From Labilibaculum manganireducens (GTDB taxonomy: Bacteria; Bacteroidota; Bacteroidia; Bacteroidales; Marinifilaceae), in the NCBI RefSeq assembly GCF_002843385.1, contig NZ_MVDE01000001.1:62001-126000 (forward strand): a stretch of 64,000 bases of DNA, in the 5' to 3' direction. Both the position numbers and the translations under genes were made by a program. Positions within the stretch are counted from its first letter, which is position 1. The number at the start of each line of letters is the position of its first letter. This document shows positions 35,597-45,526 of this stretch, piece after piece. Below the pieces are notes generated by a model that had not been told where the DNA came from, searched no databases, and saw nothing but the letters and a program-made list of their open reading frames with translations.

Positions 35597-37876
35597 TTAT
35601 GACCTGATAGAAACCTCGGTCGCAGTATAATCATGACCACTAATTATCAATCCTCCCGATTGTAATGATGTTAAAATATCAGCAGTAATGGTTAATTCAA
35701 AATCTCCCGTTATGTCGAAGTAATCCGTTCCGGCAGCTATTTCTGTCCATGAGCCATTTTTAAACGAACCTTGCGCCCCAGTCTGAACATCTGAGGATTT
35801 TACGTGAATTACATCGCCCACATTAGCAGAAGCAAAGAGATCTGCGGATAATTGAATATTCCCAGACCAATCACCAGGCATAACTTGTGAGCCTGTCCAT
35901 ATTGTTTCAGAAGCAGAAGCCTCGAAAGTAATAACAGTCACCTTAGAAATAACCAAATTTTGCCCTTGTATTGCTGCAGCGGTTTCAGACCATCCATCAC
36001 TTGTATTTAATATCTGATCCAGAAATCCTTGTGTCAACTCCATCTCGTAAGATGTTTGTGCTTCATCAGTAAACTCAAGCATAGCCTGTTGTCCCCAATT
36101 CGCATCATTTATCTGCATTCGTCCGGGAGTACCTGAAACTGTAAAATAAAATTTCAATATCGAACCGGCTTTCACTCCATTAAAAGAAGGTTTGTAAAGA
36201 CGAAATGCTCCACCAGCATCTTCATTTGCCCATGATCCTAAATCATGAGTCTCATTCATAATCACAGTTTCGATACTACTTACGCCAATTACCGAAATTG
36301 TATATGAAATACTTCCTGTTGCAGAAATCAAAGTTAACTCGGTTTTGCCACTAGCCTTACTTGGAATAAACACATACATATTGGTTCCTTCAACAAAAGA
36401 ACTAGTTGTATTGCCATCCACTTTTACTTCTGTTAATGCACCACCATTTACTACATCAATTGAGAATACTTTACCCGAATTAATCTCTGTTTCGGAATCA
36501 GGTAGTACCGGAATGTAGCAATAATCAGGACTATTTACAGTTACAGAAGAAGTGTTAACGACAGCTCCATTAATCATTGTCAGGATCAGCTCACCCGTTG
36601 TGGCCTCCATAGGAACAGTAACAGTGATACTTGTGCTGGATTCGGGAGTTATATCAACCGTTAAATCATTCCCAAAAGTAACCGACTTCACCAAATCTAA
36701 ATCAGTACCGGTAATCGTGATGTCGTTATTTGCATCAACCGGGTTTGGAGTCACATCTGCTGCGATTGGCTTTACCAACACAATAGCATCAGTTGAAGCA
36801 CTTTTACCTGAAGCGGTATTAAGAACAACAACTCCGTCCATTGCATCATTCGGTATAACAACAGTAATACCGGTTCCATTATAGGTGAAATCTGTAATTG
36901 CAGTTCCTCCTGTAAACTGTACCGAAGTTGTTAAATCAAGGTCAGATCCGGTAATAAGCACTTCAAGTCCTGCTCTGTAACGACTTACTGCAGCAATAGT
37001 AAGTGCTGATGGAATAACTGTTGTTACGGATTCCGAACTAATTACTTCCACACCGGAATATGCCTTCAAGGTAATAGGTCCATCCTGAATATAAGCAGAG
37101 CTTACAATCTCTATTGAGGTTGAGCTAACGGATACAAAATCTTTAGCCACAACTGAAGAATCTCCGGAAAAAATTATTTCTGATACCAAATCAAGATTTG
37201 CTCCACTAATCATTACGTTTTCACCAGCCTTAACAAGCGTTGGCGAGAAACTCGTTAGAGTTGGCTGTGAAATGCTTAGTTCCAAATCTGAATAAAGTTG
37301 ATTCTCGTGAATATCTTCCACGATGATTTTACCGGAAACAGCCTCTTTTGGGACTTTTACAACAATTTCTTTACGAGACTGTGACACAAAATCAGCTGAA
37401 TCAACACTTGCATTTCCCTGAAAAACGACCTTTACAATATTATTAAGGTAATCACCACTAATTGTTACCTCTTCTCCTTCCCGAACAGCTGTTTCTACCG
37501 GCAAAATTGAAGTGATCGAATAAGGTTCTGTATACCCAATTCTTGATTTGGTTGTAATAGATCCTCCTTTATATTTTAAAGTTACAAGACCAGGTTCAGC
37601 CTCTTGCGGCACTGTAATGGTTATTTCAGAACTACTAACTACAGTGATATTGCTTACCTCGATATTATCCGGTAAAACTACAGAGGTAACTAAGTCCAGA
37701 TCCTGTCCGATAAAATGAATATCACTACCACGTAAAACCGGGCTTGGACCAAACGAATACAGCTCAACACTTCCCCCATTATCATCGTCTTTGTCGCAGG
37801 AAACAACAAAGATGCCAGCCAATAGTGTAAAGCATATTAATGCTATACGTAATCGATTATATATATTATTTTTCAT
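35597..37876 (-). CDS. Surface glycan-binding lipoprotein with TIG repeats and duplicated C-terminal module
   Basis: The 759-residue protein has a lipobox VVSCD (Cys27) followed by an acidic DKDDDNGG stretch, typical of export to the cell surface. Five to six IPT/TIG Ig-like repeats cover about 35-460, each with the pattern of a G-x-D/N-L-x-x-V-x-x-V/I-x-F turn. The C-terminal part has two related beta-sandwich modules, about 535-645 (ETVIMNETHDLGSWA) and about 650-755 (ETIWTGSQVMPGDWSG). It occupies the place of SusE/F-type glycan-binding proteins. Ligand binding is inferred from context. Confidence 0.82.
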   Translation of the reverse strand: MKNNIYNRLRIALICFTLLAGIFVVSCDKDDDNGGSVELYSFGPSPVLRGSDIHFIGQDLDLVTSVVLPDNIEVSNITVVSSSEITITVPQEAEPGLVTLKYKGGSITTKSRIGYTEPYSITSILPVETAVREGEEVTISGDYLNNIVKVVFQGNASVDSADFVSQSRKEIVVKVPKEAVSGKIIVEDIHENQLYSDLELSISQPTLTSFSPTLVKAGENVMISGANLDLVSEIIFSGDSSVVAKDFVSVSSTSIEIVSSAYIQDGPITLKAYSGVEVISSESVTTVIPSALTIAAVSRYRAGLEVLITGSDLDLTTSVQFTGGTAITDFTYNGTGITVVIPNDAMDGVVVLNTASGKSASTDAIVLVKPIAADVTPNPVDANNDITITGTDLDLVKSVTFGNDLTVDITPESSTSITVTVPMEATTGELILTMINGAVVNTSSVTVNSPDYCYIPVLPDSETEINSGKVFSIDVVNGGALTEVKVDGNTTSSFVEGTNMYVFIPSKASGKTELTLISATGSISYTISVIGVSSIETVIMNETHDLGSWANEDAGGAFRLYKPSFNGVKAGSILKFYFTVSGTPGRMQINDANWGQQAMLEFTDEAQTSYEMELTQGFLDQILNTSDGWSETAAAIQGQNLVISKVTVITFEASASETIWTGSQVMPGDWSGNIQLSADLFASANVGDVIHVKSSDVQTGAQGSFKNGSWTEIAAGTDYFDITGDFELTITADILTSLQSGGLIISGHDYTATEVSIRS

Positions 37877-37902
37877 AACTAAAATTCGTTTTTGTTCGAT
37901 TT

Positions 37903-39087
37903 TTACTCTTTACTATTCACAAGGCGAACATTATCAATCCACATTTTCAACCCGAATTCGGTAGTTGATTCATTAACAGCTCCAAACCACATTATATTTA
38001 AATTCTGAAGTTCACCCAGACTTGTTATAGCACGATCTGCTTCTGATTCATCTTTGCTATATATAAAATCGGAAATTGGCATGACTACAGTAATCCAATC
38101 ATCGGTAACATAATTCTCAGAAACGCCGTTATTGTTGTATGGTTTCCAGTGATATTGAGCATTGGAACCATCTACATTGTGGCTGCCGTCATTATCAAAC
38201 CAAATTAACATTGGAGTATCATGCCACTCATGACAATAACATTCAAATTTCAATACATAATCACTTGCATCCCCCTCTGAAACAAGAGGCTGTGCATTAG
38301 GATTAATGTATAATAATTGAATTGCATTTGCAGGCCATGCCCAGGAACCAGTTGTTCCTTCAAAATTCACATAACTGCCCGAAATTCCATTTTCAGAGGC
38401 AAAATCAGATAATCCCCAACTATTCCATGCTGTTGGATTTTCTCCATCAATAAAAATATCAGCGTCATCTCTAAAAACAAAAGATGTGCGCTCTGTCCCA
38501 TAATCATTTGTTACAGTAATGTAACCTTTCATCGTTCCGTTTGGCACGACAGCGGTAATATATTCGTCGGTAAACTCAAGCACTTCAGCCTGCAAATTAC
38601 CTGGAAATAAAACTTTAATATCACCATTTGCGGTTGGGAAAAAGTATGAACCATAAATCGTAATTTCGGCAGCATCTTTTGCCCATTCGCAGCTTACTGA
38701 TTTAATCTTTGGAGGAGTAATTTTAGTTGTGAAATTATAAACCAAACTTTTACCCGAAGAAGTATTTAATGTAATCGTATTTGTTACTTCATCAGGAATA
38801 GATCCAGGTACTGTAACAACTATTGAATGTGATGTTACAAAGTTTGGATTTAATTTAGCTTGTTGATCATTAAAATAAACCGATACAACACCTTGCAGGT
38901 CCTTTCCTATTATTGCAATGGTTTGCCCCATTGAAGCACTTACAAGTAAAGAGTCCGAAGCTGCTGCATCGGTAGGGCGTACGTATTGAATGGAAGGTGT
39001 ACCTCCATCACTATCATCATCATTACAGGCAGTAACACCAAGTATTACTACAAATAGTAATGATAATATTTTTAGTATGTTTTTCAT
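37903..39087 (-). CDS. Surface glycan-binding lipoprotein (SGBP-B-like) with TIG domains
   Basis: The start is MKNILKILSLLF (39087); the 24 codons in front belong to the dispersed repeat. The 394-residue protein has a lipobox VTAC (Cys21) and acidic DDDSDGG, so surface display is likely. Two IPT/TIG-like domains cover about 30-205. A C-terminal domain of about 185 residues, rich in Trp and Tyr (NPTAWNSWGLSDF, HEWHDTPMLIWFD, HWKPYNNNG), resembles the glycan-binding domain of SGBP-B proteins. It follows susD and is 26 nt before the next SGBP gene. Mannan is the probable ligand. Confidence 0.85.
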   Translation of the reverse strand: MKNILKILSLLFVVILGVTACNDDDSDGGTPSIQYVRPTDAAASDSLLVSASMGQTIAIIGKDLQGVVSVYFNDQQAKLNPNFVTSHSIVVTVPGSIPDEVTNTITLNTSSGKSLVYNFTTKITPPKIKSVSCEWAKDAAEITIYGSYFFPTANGDIKVLFPGNLQAEVLEFTDEYITAVVPNGTMKGYITVTNDYGTERTSFVFRDDADIFIDGENPTAWNSWGLSDFASENGISGSYVNFEGTTGSWAWPANAIQLLYINPNAQPLVSEGDASDYVLKFECYCHEWHDTPMLIWFDNDGSHNVDGSNAQYHWKPYNNNGVSENYVTDDWITVVMPISDFIYSKDESEADRAITSLGELQNLNIMWFGAVNESTTEFGLKMWIDNVRLVNSKE

Positions 39088-39108
39088 ATGATTATAATTT
39101 GTTTTTGA

Positions 39109-39187
39109 TTTGCCATATGGAACTTGCCATGCAGGAATAATCATCTTCCTGTTTGTCAAAATCGCTTTGGCATGGACGTTTCATATG
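39109..39187 (+). repeat. Dispersed palindromic element, copy C
   Basis: It has tttgccatatgg, gaacttgccatgcagg, aataatcatc and ggcatggacgtttcat. CCATGC and GCATGG pair here, whereas copies A and B1 carry CCATATA. It lies 21 nt upstream of the SGBP-B start codon, in inverse orientation. Confidence 0.8.
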
Positions 39188-39241
39188 TTTATTTTTTTCT
39201 TATCCTTAATGATAAGGAGTTTACTATAGTCACAATACATG

Positions 39242-40972
39242 CTATTCACTATAATAGTCAACAGCACCTTCAAGCAAGATAGGAGCTTTAGTAGTTACCT
39301 CTGCTGGTAAACTAATATACATTGAAGAACTATTGAAAACGATATTATTAACTCGTTCTCCATCCCATTCTCCATTGTCAGTAGTTTCCCATCCTATTAT
39401 ATAAGAGTTTCGATCGTTCTCCAGAACATATTTGTCTGCAGTAGATAATCCTTCCTGATCAATACTATTGTAATCGAATACATACAACTGATCTCTTTTC
39501 ATGCTATTTAAATATTCTATAGCTGCAGTGTTGTTTCTATAGTAGTAACGTTTTATATCGTACCATGAATTGGCCTCAAAAGCAAATTCCTTACGACGCT
39601 CTTTAATCAAATCAATGTAAGTTAAAGGAGCAGAAACATTGTAACCGGCACCATGAGTATCCAATACCTTATTGATGTACCCAACAGCGGCTGCATCAGA
39701 GGTTGTTTCGCTTAAACCCATTGATGCTTCGGCATAAAGAAAGTAAACATCAGAAAGGCGTTGAACGTAGATATTGTTCCCTGCATCCTGATTTGTTCCA
39801 ACCTGTCCTCCTGTATCAGCAGATTTTCCGATAACATACTTTTTAATGTGTGCCAACATCCCATTAGTGGATTCTACCTGCGTATCTAAATCTTCAGGAT
39901 CGCGGTATGAGAATTGGTATGTATATCCGCCATTGGCCTTGTCCATATTCTCATAGTTATCTCCATAGGTCATATAAGTCCATTTACGGCGGGCATCATT
40001 AGGGTGTTCTTCAAAAAGTTCCTGAAGAGAAATGGTTGGGCCCTTACCTGCTCCCCATGTTTGGTCGGCAATACGAGATCCCCGGCTCCAATTCACATTT
40101 CGTGAATTACCATCGCCATAATTTCCTACCATACATTGAATAGAAAAAAGAGATTCAGAACAGTTATTCGCTTCCACATCAAACATTGTAGAAAAGTTAT
40201 CATACAAAGCAAGGTTCGAATCTTCAATCACCTGGCGGGCATATTCCTTGGCTAAGCTAAAGTATTCGCTATTCCCCTCATAAGCTCCTCTTGTTACATA
40301 AACTTTTGCCAACATCCCTAAGGCCGACCATTTTGTTACGCGACCTTCTTCATCTGTTTTCGGAAGAATACCTGCCGCAAACTCCAGATCTTCACACATA
40401 AACCTATATAGGCTTGATTGTGTATGTTTATTTACATAAATATCAGCAACGTTTCCCGAAGTAATTAACTCTGTGGCATTTTCAATAATTGGCGCTTCCC
40501 CCCAGTTTTCAGCTATAAAATAATAAGCAACAGCTCTCATATAACGGGCTTCGCCAAGCGCTTTCTGTATTACGTCTTCTGAAACACCGTTTTCGCGTGC
40601 AGACGATGGCATATCATTTATAATCGAGTTAGAAAAAGAAACTACCCGATACAAACCTTCCCAACCCGTATTATTAAATTTATTACCAGCTCCTACTTTG
40701 TTATAATAAAACTGACCTTCGGCATCATAGGTATAATACAAATCACCTGCTAATTCGTCTCCGGCAAGCCACATAAACTGAGAATGAAAATCCCACCAAA
40801 CACTACCATAAAGCGATGCGGTATTGGCCCGAACATTAGCTTCAGAAGTATAATAATTTTCTGCTACAAGCGAATCCTGTGGCACCACAGTCAGAAAATC
40901 ATCACAACCACTCATTGTCATTACAACAATCAAAAAATATATGATTTTAAATAAATTCTTCATTTTCTTCAT
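39242..40972 (-). CDS. susD: SusD/RagB-family nutrient-binding outer membrane lipoprotein
   Basis: The 576-residue protein has a lipobox MSGCD (Cys23) and the SusD start FLTVVPQDSLVAENYYTSEAN. TPR-like helices follow (RYMRAVAYYFIAENWGEAPII), and the C-terminus holds the family's RRKEFAFEANSWYDIKRYY motif. It forms the lid of the SusC transporter. It lies only 8 nt after susC, and the pair defines the polysaccharide utilisation locus. Enzymes around it point to beta-mannan oligosaccharides as ligand. Confidence 0.95.
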   Translation of the reverse strand: MKKMKNLFKIIYFLIVVMTMSGCDDFLTVVPQDSLVAENYYTSEANVRANTASLYGSVWWDFHSQFMWLAGDELAGDLYYTYDAEGQFYYNKVGAGNKFNNTGWEGLYRVVSFSNSIINDMPSSARENGVSEDVIQKALGEARYMRAVAYYFIAENWGEAPIIENATELITSGNVADIYVNKHTQSSLYRFMCEDLEFAAGILPKTDEEGRVTKWSALGMLAKVYVTRGAYEGNSEYFSLAKEYARQVIEDSNLALYDNFSTMFDVEANNCSESLFSIQCMVGNYGDGNSRNVNWSRGSRIADQTWGAGKGPTISLQELFEEHPNDARRKWTYMTYGDNYENMDKANGGYTYQFSYRDPEDLDTQVESTNGMLAHIKKYVIGKSADTGGQVGTNQDAGNNIYVQRLSDVYFLYAEASMGLSETTSDAAAVGYINKVLDTHGAGYNVSAPLTYIDLIKERRKEFAFEANSWYDIKRYYYRNNTAAIEYLNSMKRDQLYVFDYNSIDQEGLSTADKYVLENDRNSYIIGWETTDNGEWDGERVNNIVFNSSSMYISLPAEVTTKAPILLEGAVDYYSE

Positions 40973-40980
40973 TTTTTAGT

Positions 40981-43900
40981 TTAAAATCCAACATTAATAC
41001 CAAAAGTATAAGTACGAGGAGTTGGATAACGTCCCATATCAATATTTTGATACAATGCAGATTGGTTGTAAGCTCCAACTTCAGGGTCGTAACCAGAATA
41101 ATTTGTCCACGTAAAGACATTTTGCACAGTTCCATAAATTTTAGCACTATTCAAACCCACCAACATAAGAGCCGATTTTGGGATGCTGTATCCAAGTGTA
41201 ATATTGGATATCCTTAAATAACTGCCATCTTCAATCCAACGATCACTCATTCTGGTGTTCCTGTTAAAATCGTTGGTTGACGGACGAGGAATATTTGCTT
41301 CCGGGTTTAAAAGGTATGCATTACCAGAACCATCGGAACCAACCTGAGCACGATTAACAACAGCCTTTGACTGATTGTCCCAAATTGAGGTCATTCCCTC
41401 TGTTCTTACGCGTGAAAAATTTAAAACATCACCTCCATAAACACCGTTTATCCCAACGGCTAATTCAAAGTTTTTATAGCTGAAATTATTAGTAAATCCG
41501 AATGTAAATTCAGGATTAGGATCTCCTATTACAGTTTGGTCGTTATCATCGATAACTCCATCAGAATTTAAATCCTGGAATTTGATATCACCTACATAAA
41601 CACCTGTTTTCTGATTGTATAAATTCAGATCAGAATTTCCCGGATCTTCGACTTGAACAGGTGAGTTTAATATATCTTCTTCATTGGTAAATAAACGATC
41701 AGTTTTGTATCCATAATACACTCCCATCGGTTGACCAACCATAATAGCTGTTGCTGTTTGAAATTCACTCCACCAATCCAAATTTCCATAAAGTACCTGA
41801 GAATCATCATTCAAAGCAAGTACCTTATTTCTGTTTACTGAAACAACAACATCAGAAGTCCATTTAAAACTATCATTCGATATATTTACAGTATTTAAAG
41901 ATATCTCAACACCTTGGTTTCGGGTCTCTCCTATATTAACATAAGGAGCTGCAATTCCTGAATATTCATCTTTATCCCCCAAATAGGAAGGAATTGAAAC
42001 CTGCATCAATAGGTCTTTTGTTGATTTCCGATACATATCAACAGTTAGAGAAATTCTGTTTTGAATAATTCCCATGTCAATACCAGCATTGTATTGTTGA
42101 GATGCTTCCCATTTTAGTTTTGGATTGGATACATTGGCCAATCGGTAAGCTGTTCCCAAAGGAGTAGTCATAGTATGCATAGCAGAACCGTATTTATAGG
42201 TTCCAATATTGCTGTTACCTACCATACCGTAACCTAATCTTAATTTCAAGTTGCTGACTAATTCAAAATCCTTAAGAAATGATTCCTGCGAAACTCTCCA
42301 TGCAACAGCGGCAGAAGGGAAATACCCCCATTTGTTATCTCCTCCAAACTTAGAAGATCCATCCGCACGCATTGTTGCAGTTAATAAGTATCTATTGTCA
42401 TAATTATAGTTAAGTCGACCAAACACAGAAGAACTGGTTGCTTCGTCTTTCCATCCATCATTAGACACAAAATCGCCGTCTTCTGTCATTACAAAAATAT
42501 CATCCGTTGTAAAACCTTGTTTAATAAACTGAGTACCTTCCCATGCGCTTTTAGACATCTCAACACCAGCCATGATATTAAAACCATGTTTTTCGAGCTT
42601 GAAATTGTAAGTGGCATAATTTTTCCACAACCAGTAAACAGAGTTGTCTTCGCGCTGCATCATCTTATTAAGGTTGGATTCAATCAGACCGAAATCGTAG
42701 GTTGGAATAAAACTTTTATTTTTATTACTTGATATATCATAACCAAACTCACTTCGGATGTTCAGATTTTTCACCGGATCGATTGACAAATACACATTCC
42801 CCATTGCACGATTTCGAGCCAATGTATTGTTTTGCATTTTGGCTAACCAAACCGGATTGTACTGAGAGGCGCCGTTAATATCACCAGGACCAGCCCAAGT
42901 ACCATCAAAGTTGAATACAGGTACCGATGGCTGCATGGTTAAAGCCTGCATAATTACACCATCGGTACCATCCTGACGCGTTATTGTTTCATCGGTATGT
43001 GTAACGGCAAGAGACGCGCCCATTTTAAGCCATTTACGAACCTCTCCATCAACATTAAGACGTGAATTATATCGTTCAAAACCAGAACCAAATATGATAC
43101 CATCCTGATTCATATATCCAACACTGGCGGCAAGTTTGAATTTTTCTGATCCTGCGGTTAATGATAACTGATGCGATTGCAATGGTGCAGTTCTAAAAAT
43201 TGCATCCTGCCAATCTGTACCTTCGCCCAAAATAGAGGGATCTTTGTATGCCTCATCAACCGGTTGTTGGATAAATTCCCCAAGTTCAACCTGATATTGT
43301 GCATAATCTCTCAGATTCATCATATCAATCGTTTTGGCAACTTTTTGAAATGCCATATAGCCTTCGTAGCTAATCTTTGCCTCACCGGATTGCCCCCTTC
43401 GGGTTTGAATAATTACAACGCCATTGGCCCCTGCTGCACCATATATTGCTGTAGCTGATGCATCTTTTAAAACATCCATGGATACGATATCTGATGGCGA
43501 AATAGTAGATAAAGGATTCACCTTTGTTTGTCCACCAGTTCCACCAGCCCAAGCAAAACCACCAATTTCTGATCCTTCACCGCTAAATGGAATACCATCA
43601 ATAACATAAAGTGGTTCGTTGGAATTGTTGATTGATGAAGCCCCACGTATTCGAATAGATGCAGCTCCACCAGGAGCTCCGGAGTTTTGAGTAACCTGAA
43701 CACCAGCCAGTCTTCCTTTAAGCATTTGGTCGGCATTCGAAATGGTCATTCCCTTAAGCTCGTCTGTTTTTACAGAACTAACAGCTCCTGTCAAATCACT
43801 TTTTTTCATCTTACCATACCCAACAACTACGACTTCATCCAAACCTTCTGTTTCAACTTCCATTTTCACATTCAACGAAGTAAGTTTAGATGCATCGATA

Positions 43901-44148
43901 ATTTTGTCTTTAAAACCAATAAAGGAAAATACAAGAACTGTTTTTCCCTCTGGAATAGAGAAACTATAATTTCCGTCAACATCGCTGATTGTACCTTGTG
44001 TAGTACCTTTAATTACGATGGAAACTCCCGGTAATGGGAGCATTTGATCATCTGTTATTGTCCCGGTTATTGTTTTATTTTGTCCGTAAGCCAATTGCTG
44101 TGAACAAAACAAAAAAACAATAACCAAGATTTGTAGACTCTTGTTCAT
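40981..44148 (-). CDS. susC: SusC/RagA-family TonB-dependent outer membrane transporter
   Basis: The 1055-residue protein has a signal peptide (about 1-22) and a carboxypeptidase-like regulatory domain (ITGTITDDQMLPLPGVSIVI, about 27-105). The SusC plug start follows (LDEVVVVGYGKMKKSDLTGAVSSV) with the RIRGASSINNSNEPLYVIDG motif. A 22-strand barrel ends in aromatic GINVGF. It imports oligosaccharides with TonB energy, together with SusD. A 178-nt gap separates it from the GH130 gene upstream. No clear promoter is seen in that gap, so read-through from the GH26 promoter is likely. Confidence 0.95.
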   Translation of the reverse strand: MNKSLQILVIVFLFCSQQLAYGQNKTITGTITDDQMLPLPGVSIVIKGTTQGTISDVDGNYSFSIPEGKTVLVFSFIGFKDKIIDASKLTSLNVKMEVETEGLDEVVVVGYGKMKKSDLTGAVSSVKTDELKGMTISNADQMLKGRLAGVQVTQNSGAPGGAASIRIRGASSINNSNEPLYVIDGIPFSGEGSEIGGFAWAGGTGGQTKVNPLSTISPSDIVSMDVLKDASATAIYGAAGANGVVIIQTRRGQSGEAKISYEGYMAFQKVAKTIDMMNLRDYAQYQVELGEFIQQPVDEAYKDPSILGEGTDWQDAIFRTAPLQSHQLSLTAGSEKFKLAASVGYMNQDGIIFGSGFERYNSRLNVDGEVRKWLKMGASLAVTHTDETITRQDGTDGVIMQALTMQPSVPVFNFDGTWAGPGDINGASQYNPVWLAKMQNNTLARNRAMGNVYLSIDPVKNLNIRSEFGYDISSNKNKSFIPTYDFGLIESNLNKMMQREDNSVYWLWKNYATYNFKLEKHGFNIMAGVEMSKSAWEGTQFIKQGFTTDDIFVMTEDGDFVSNDGWKDEATSSSVFGRLNYNYDNRYLLTATMRADGSSKFGGDNKWGYFPSAAVAWRVSQESFLKDFELVSNLKLRLGYGMVGNSNIGTYKYGSAMHTMTTPLGTAYRLANVSNPKLKWEASQQYNAGIDMGIIQNRISLTVDMYRKSTKDLLMQVSIPSYLGDKDEYSGIAAPYVNIGETRNQGVEISLNTVNISNDSFKWTSDVVVSVNRNKVLALNDDSQVLYGNLDWWSEFQTATAIMVGQPMGVYYGYKTDRLFTNEEDILNSPVQVEDPGNSDLNLYNQKTGVYVGDIKFQDLNSDGVIDDNDQTVIGDPNPEFTFGFTNNFSYKNFELAVGINGVYGGDVLNFSRVRTEGMTSIWDNQSKAVVNRAQVGSDGSGNAYLLNPEANIPRPSTNDFNRNTRMSDRWIEDGSYLRISNITLGYSIPKSALMLVGLNSAKIYGTVQNVFTWTNYSGYDPEVGAYNQSALYQNIDMGRYPTPRTYTFGINVGF

Positions 44149-44326
44149 AAAATATAGATTTAAATTTAAATGGTTAAATTTATTTACACATTACACTCTG
44201 TAATTGTATTTTACTCATCATTATTTAACAGTTACAAAAACAATATAAGTGATGAAACAGCGCATTATTTTGTCTTTAAACATTAGTAGGCCGGCATGGA
44301 ATATAGCCTTCGAGTAGATTACTTTA

Positions 44327-45517
44327 TCATATTAACATATTTGTGAAATTTAGATTTTTATCAATCAATTCATTAATTGTATTTACAGATTGATGTGAGT
44401 GAAATTTATCTTGCGGTGAATTAATGCAATAGTCAACTAATTGATCAATAGTTGAGGTTGCCACATGCATACGCGTATCCGAAGAAGCATAATAGATTTT
44501 CACACTGCCATCTTCATCAGCAATCCATCCATTCGAAAAAACTACATTCGAAACATCACCTACACGTTCAGATTGCAAGGGGGCAATAAAATGACCATGC
44601 GGTTTGTGAGTAATCACCCATGGCTTTTCCAGATCCGTCATGAACATGTATAAGGTATATCTTAATCCTGCCGCAGTATTCCGAACTCCGTGTGCCAGAT
44701 GCAACCACCCATCTTTTGTTCTTATTGGTGCCGGGCCTAATCCGTTTTTCACTTCGTAAATGGTGTGATAGGTTTTGGCATCTACAATGATTTCATTTTT
44801 CACTTCTGCATCTTCAATTGTTTCTGACAAACCAAAACCAATTCCCCCGCCTTTACCTGTATCAATAAAACCATCCTGCGGACGGGTAAAAAACGCATAC
44901 TTTCCCTCAATTACGTGAGGAAATAACACAACATTACGCTGCTGTCCTGAAGTTGATTTTAAATCAGCCAAACGTTCCCAACTCACTAAATCTTTTGTTC
45001 TGGCAATACCAGCCGAAGCTACTGCGCTTGAAGTGTCACCATCCGGTGCGTTTGGATCTTTTCTTTCAGTACAAAACACGCCATAAATCCATCCATCATC
45101 ATGTTGAGTCAAACGCATATCGTAAACATTTGTATCCTCATCTTCAGTTTGAGGCATGCTTATTGGGCGATCCCAAAATTTAAAATTATCCACTCCATTT
45201 GGACTTTCAGCAATTGCGAAAAACGACTTTCTATCGTTTCCTTCAACACGAACCACAAGAAGGTATTTACCTTCAATTTTCACAGCACCCGCATTAAATG
45301 CTGCATTAAACCCGATACGCTCCATAAAAAACGGATTGGTATCAGGATTAAAATCAAACCGCCACTGCAATGGCAAATGATCTCTTGTTACAATAGGGTT
45401 TGCATACCGATTGTATATGCCATTGGTACTAAACAGTTTTTCATTCCTTCTTCCCAACAATTCTTCATGTTTTTCACGAATCAATTTTATTCGTTCTGCA
45501 AACAACTCTTTATTCAT
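44327..45517 (-). CDS. GH130_1 4-O-beta-D-mannosyl-D-glucose phosphorylase
   Basis: The 396-residue five-bladed propeller protein lacks a signal peptide. It matches the subfamily 1 mannosylglucose phosphorylase of B. fragilis in length and in the catalytic region EDTNVYDMRLT (Asp133). It splits mannosylglucose with phosphate into mannose 1-phosphate and glucose, saving one ATP per disaccharide. It is the second gene of the operon, 9 nt after the GH26 gene. The epimerase that would make its substrate is encoded further downstream. Confidence 0.9.
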   Translation of the reverse strand: MNKELFAERIKLIREKHEELLGRRNEKLFSTNGIYNRYANPIVTRDHLPLQWRFDFNPDTNPFFMERIGFNAAFNAGAVKIEGKYLLVVRVEGNDRKSFFAIAESPNGVDNFKFWDRPISMPQTEDEDTNVYDMRLTQHDDGWIYGVFCTERKDPNAPDGDTSSAVASAGIARTKDLVSWERLADLKSTSGQQRNVVLFPHVIEGKYAFFTRPQDGFIDTGKGGGIGFGLSETIEDAEVKNEIIVDAKTYHTIYEVKNGLGPAPIRTKDGWLHLAHGVRNTAAGLRYTLYMFMTDLEKPWVITHKPHGHFIAPLQSERVGDVSNVVFSNGWIADEDGSVKIYYASSDTRMHVATSTIDQLVDYCINSPQDKFHSHQSVNTINELIDKNLNFTNMLI

Positions 45518-45526
45518 ACCAAAAGT

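Noticed and set aside
39088-39159. N-terminal extension of the SGBP-B-like protein by 24 codons
   Set aside because: It is encoded by element copy C. The extension at 27972-28049 uses a different frame of the same repeat, so the repeat is not a conserved coding leader. The lipoprotein signal starts at 39087.
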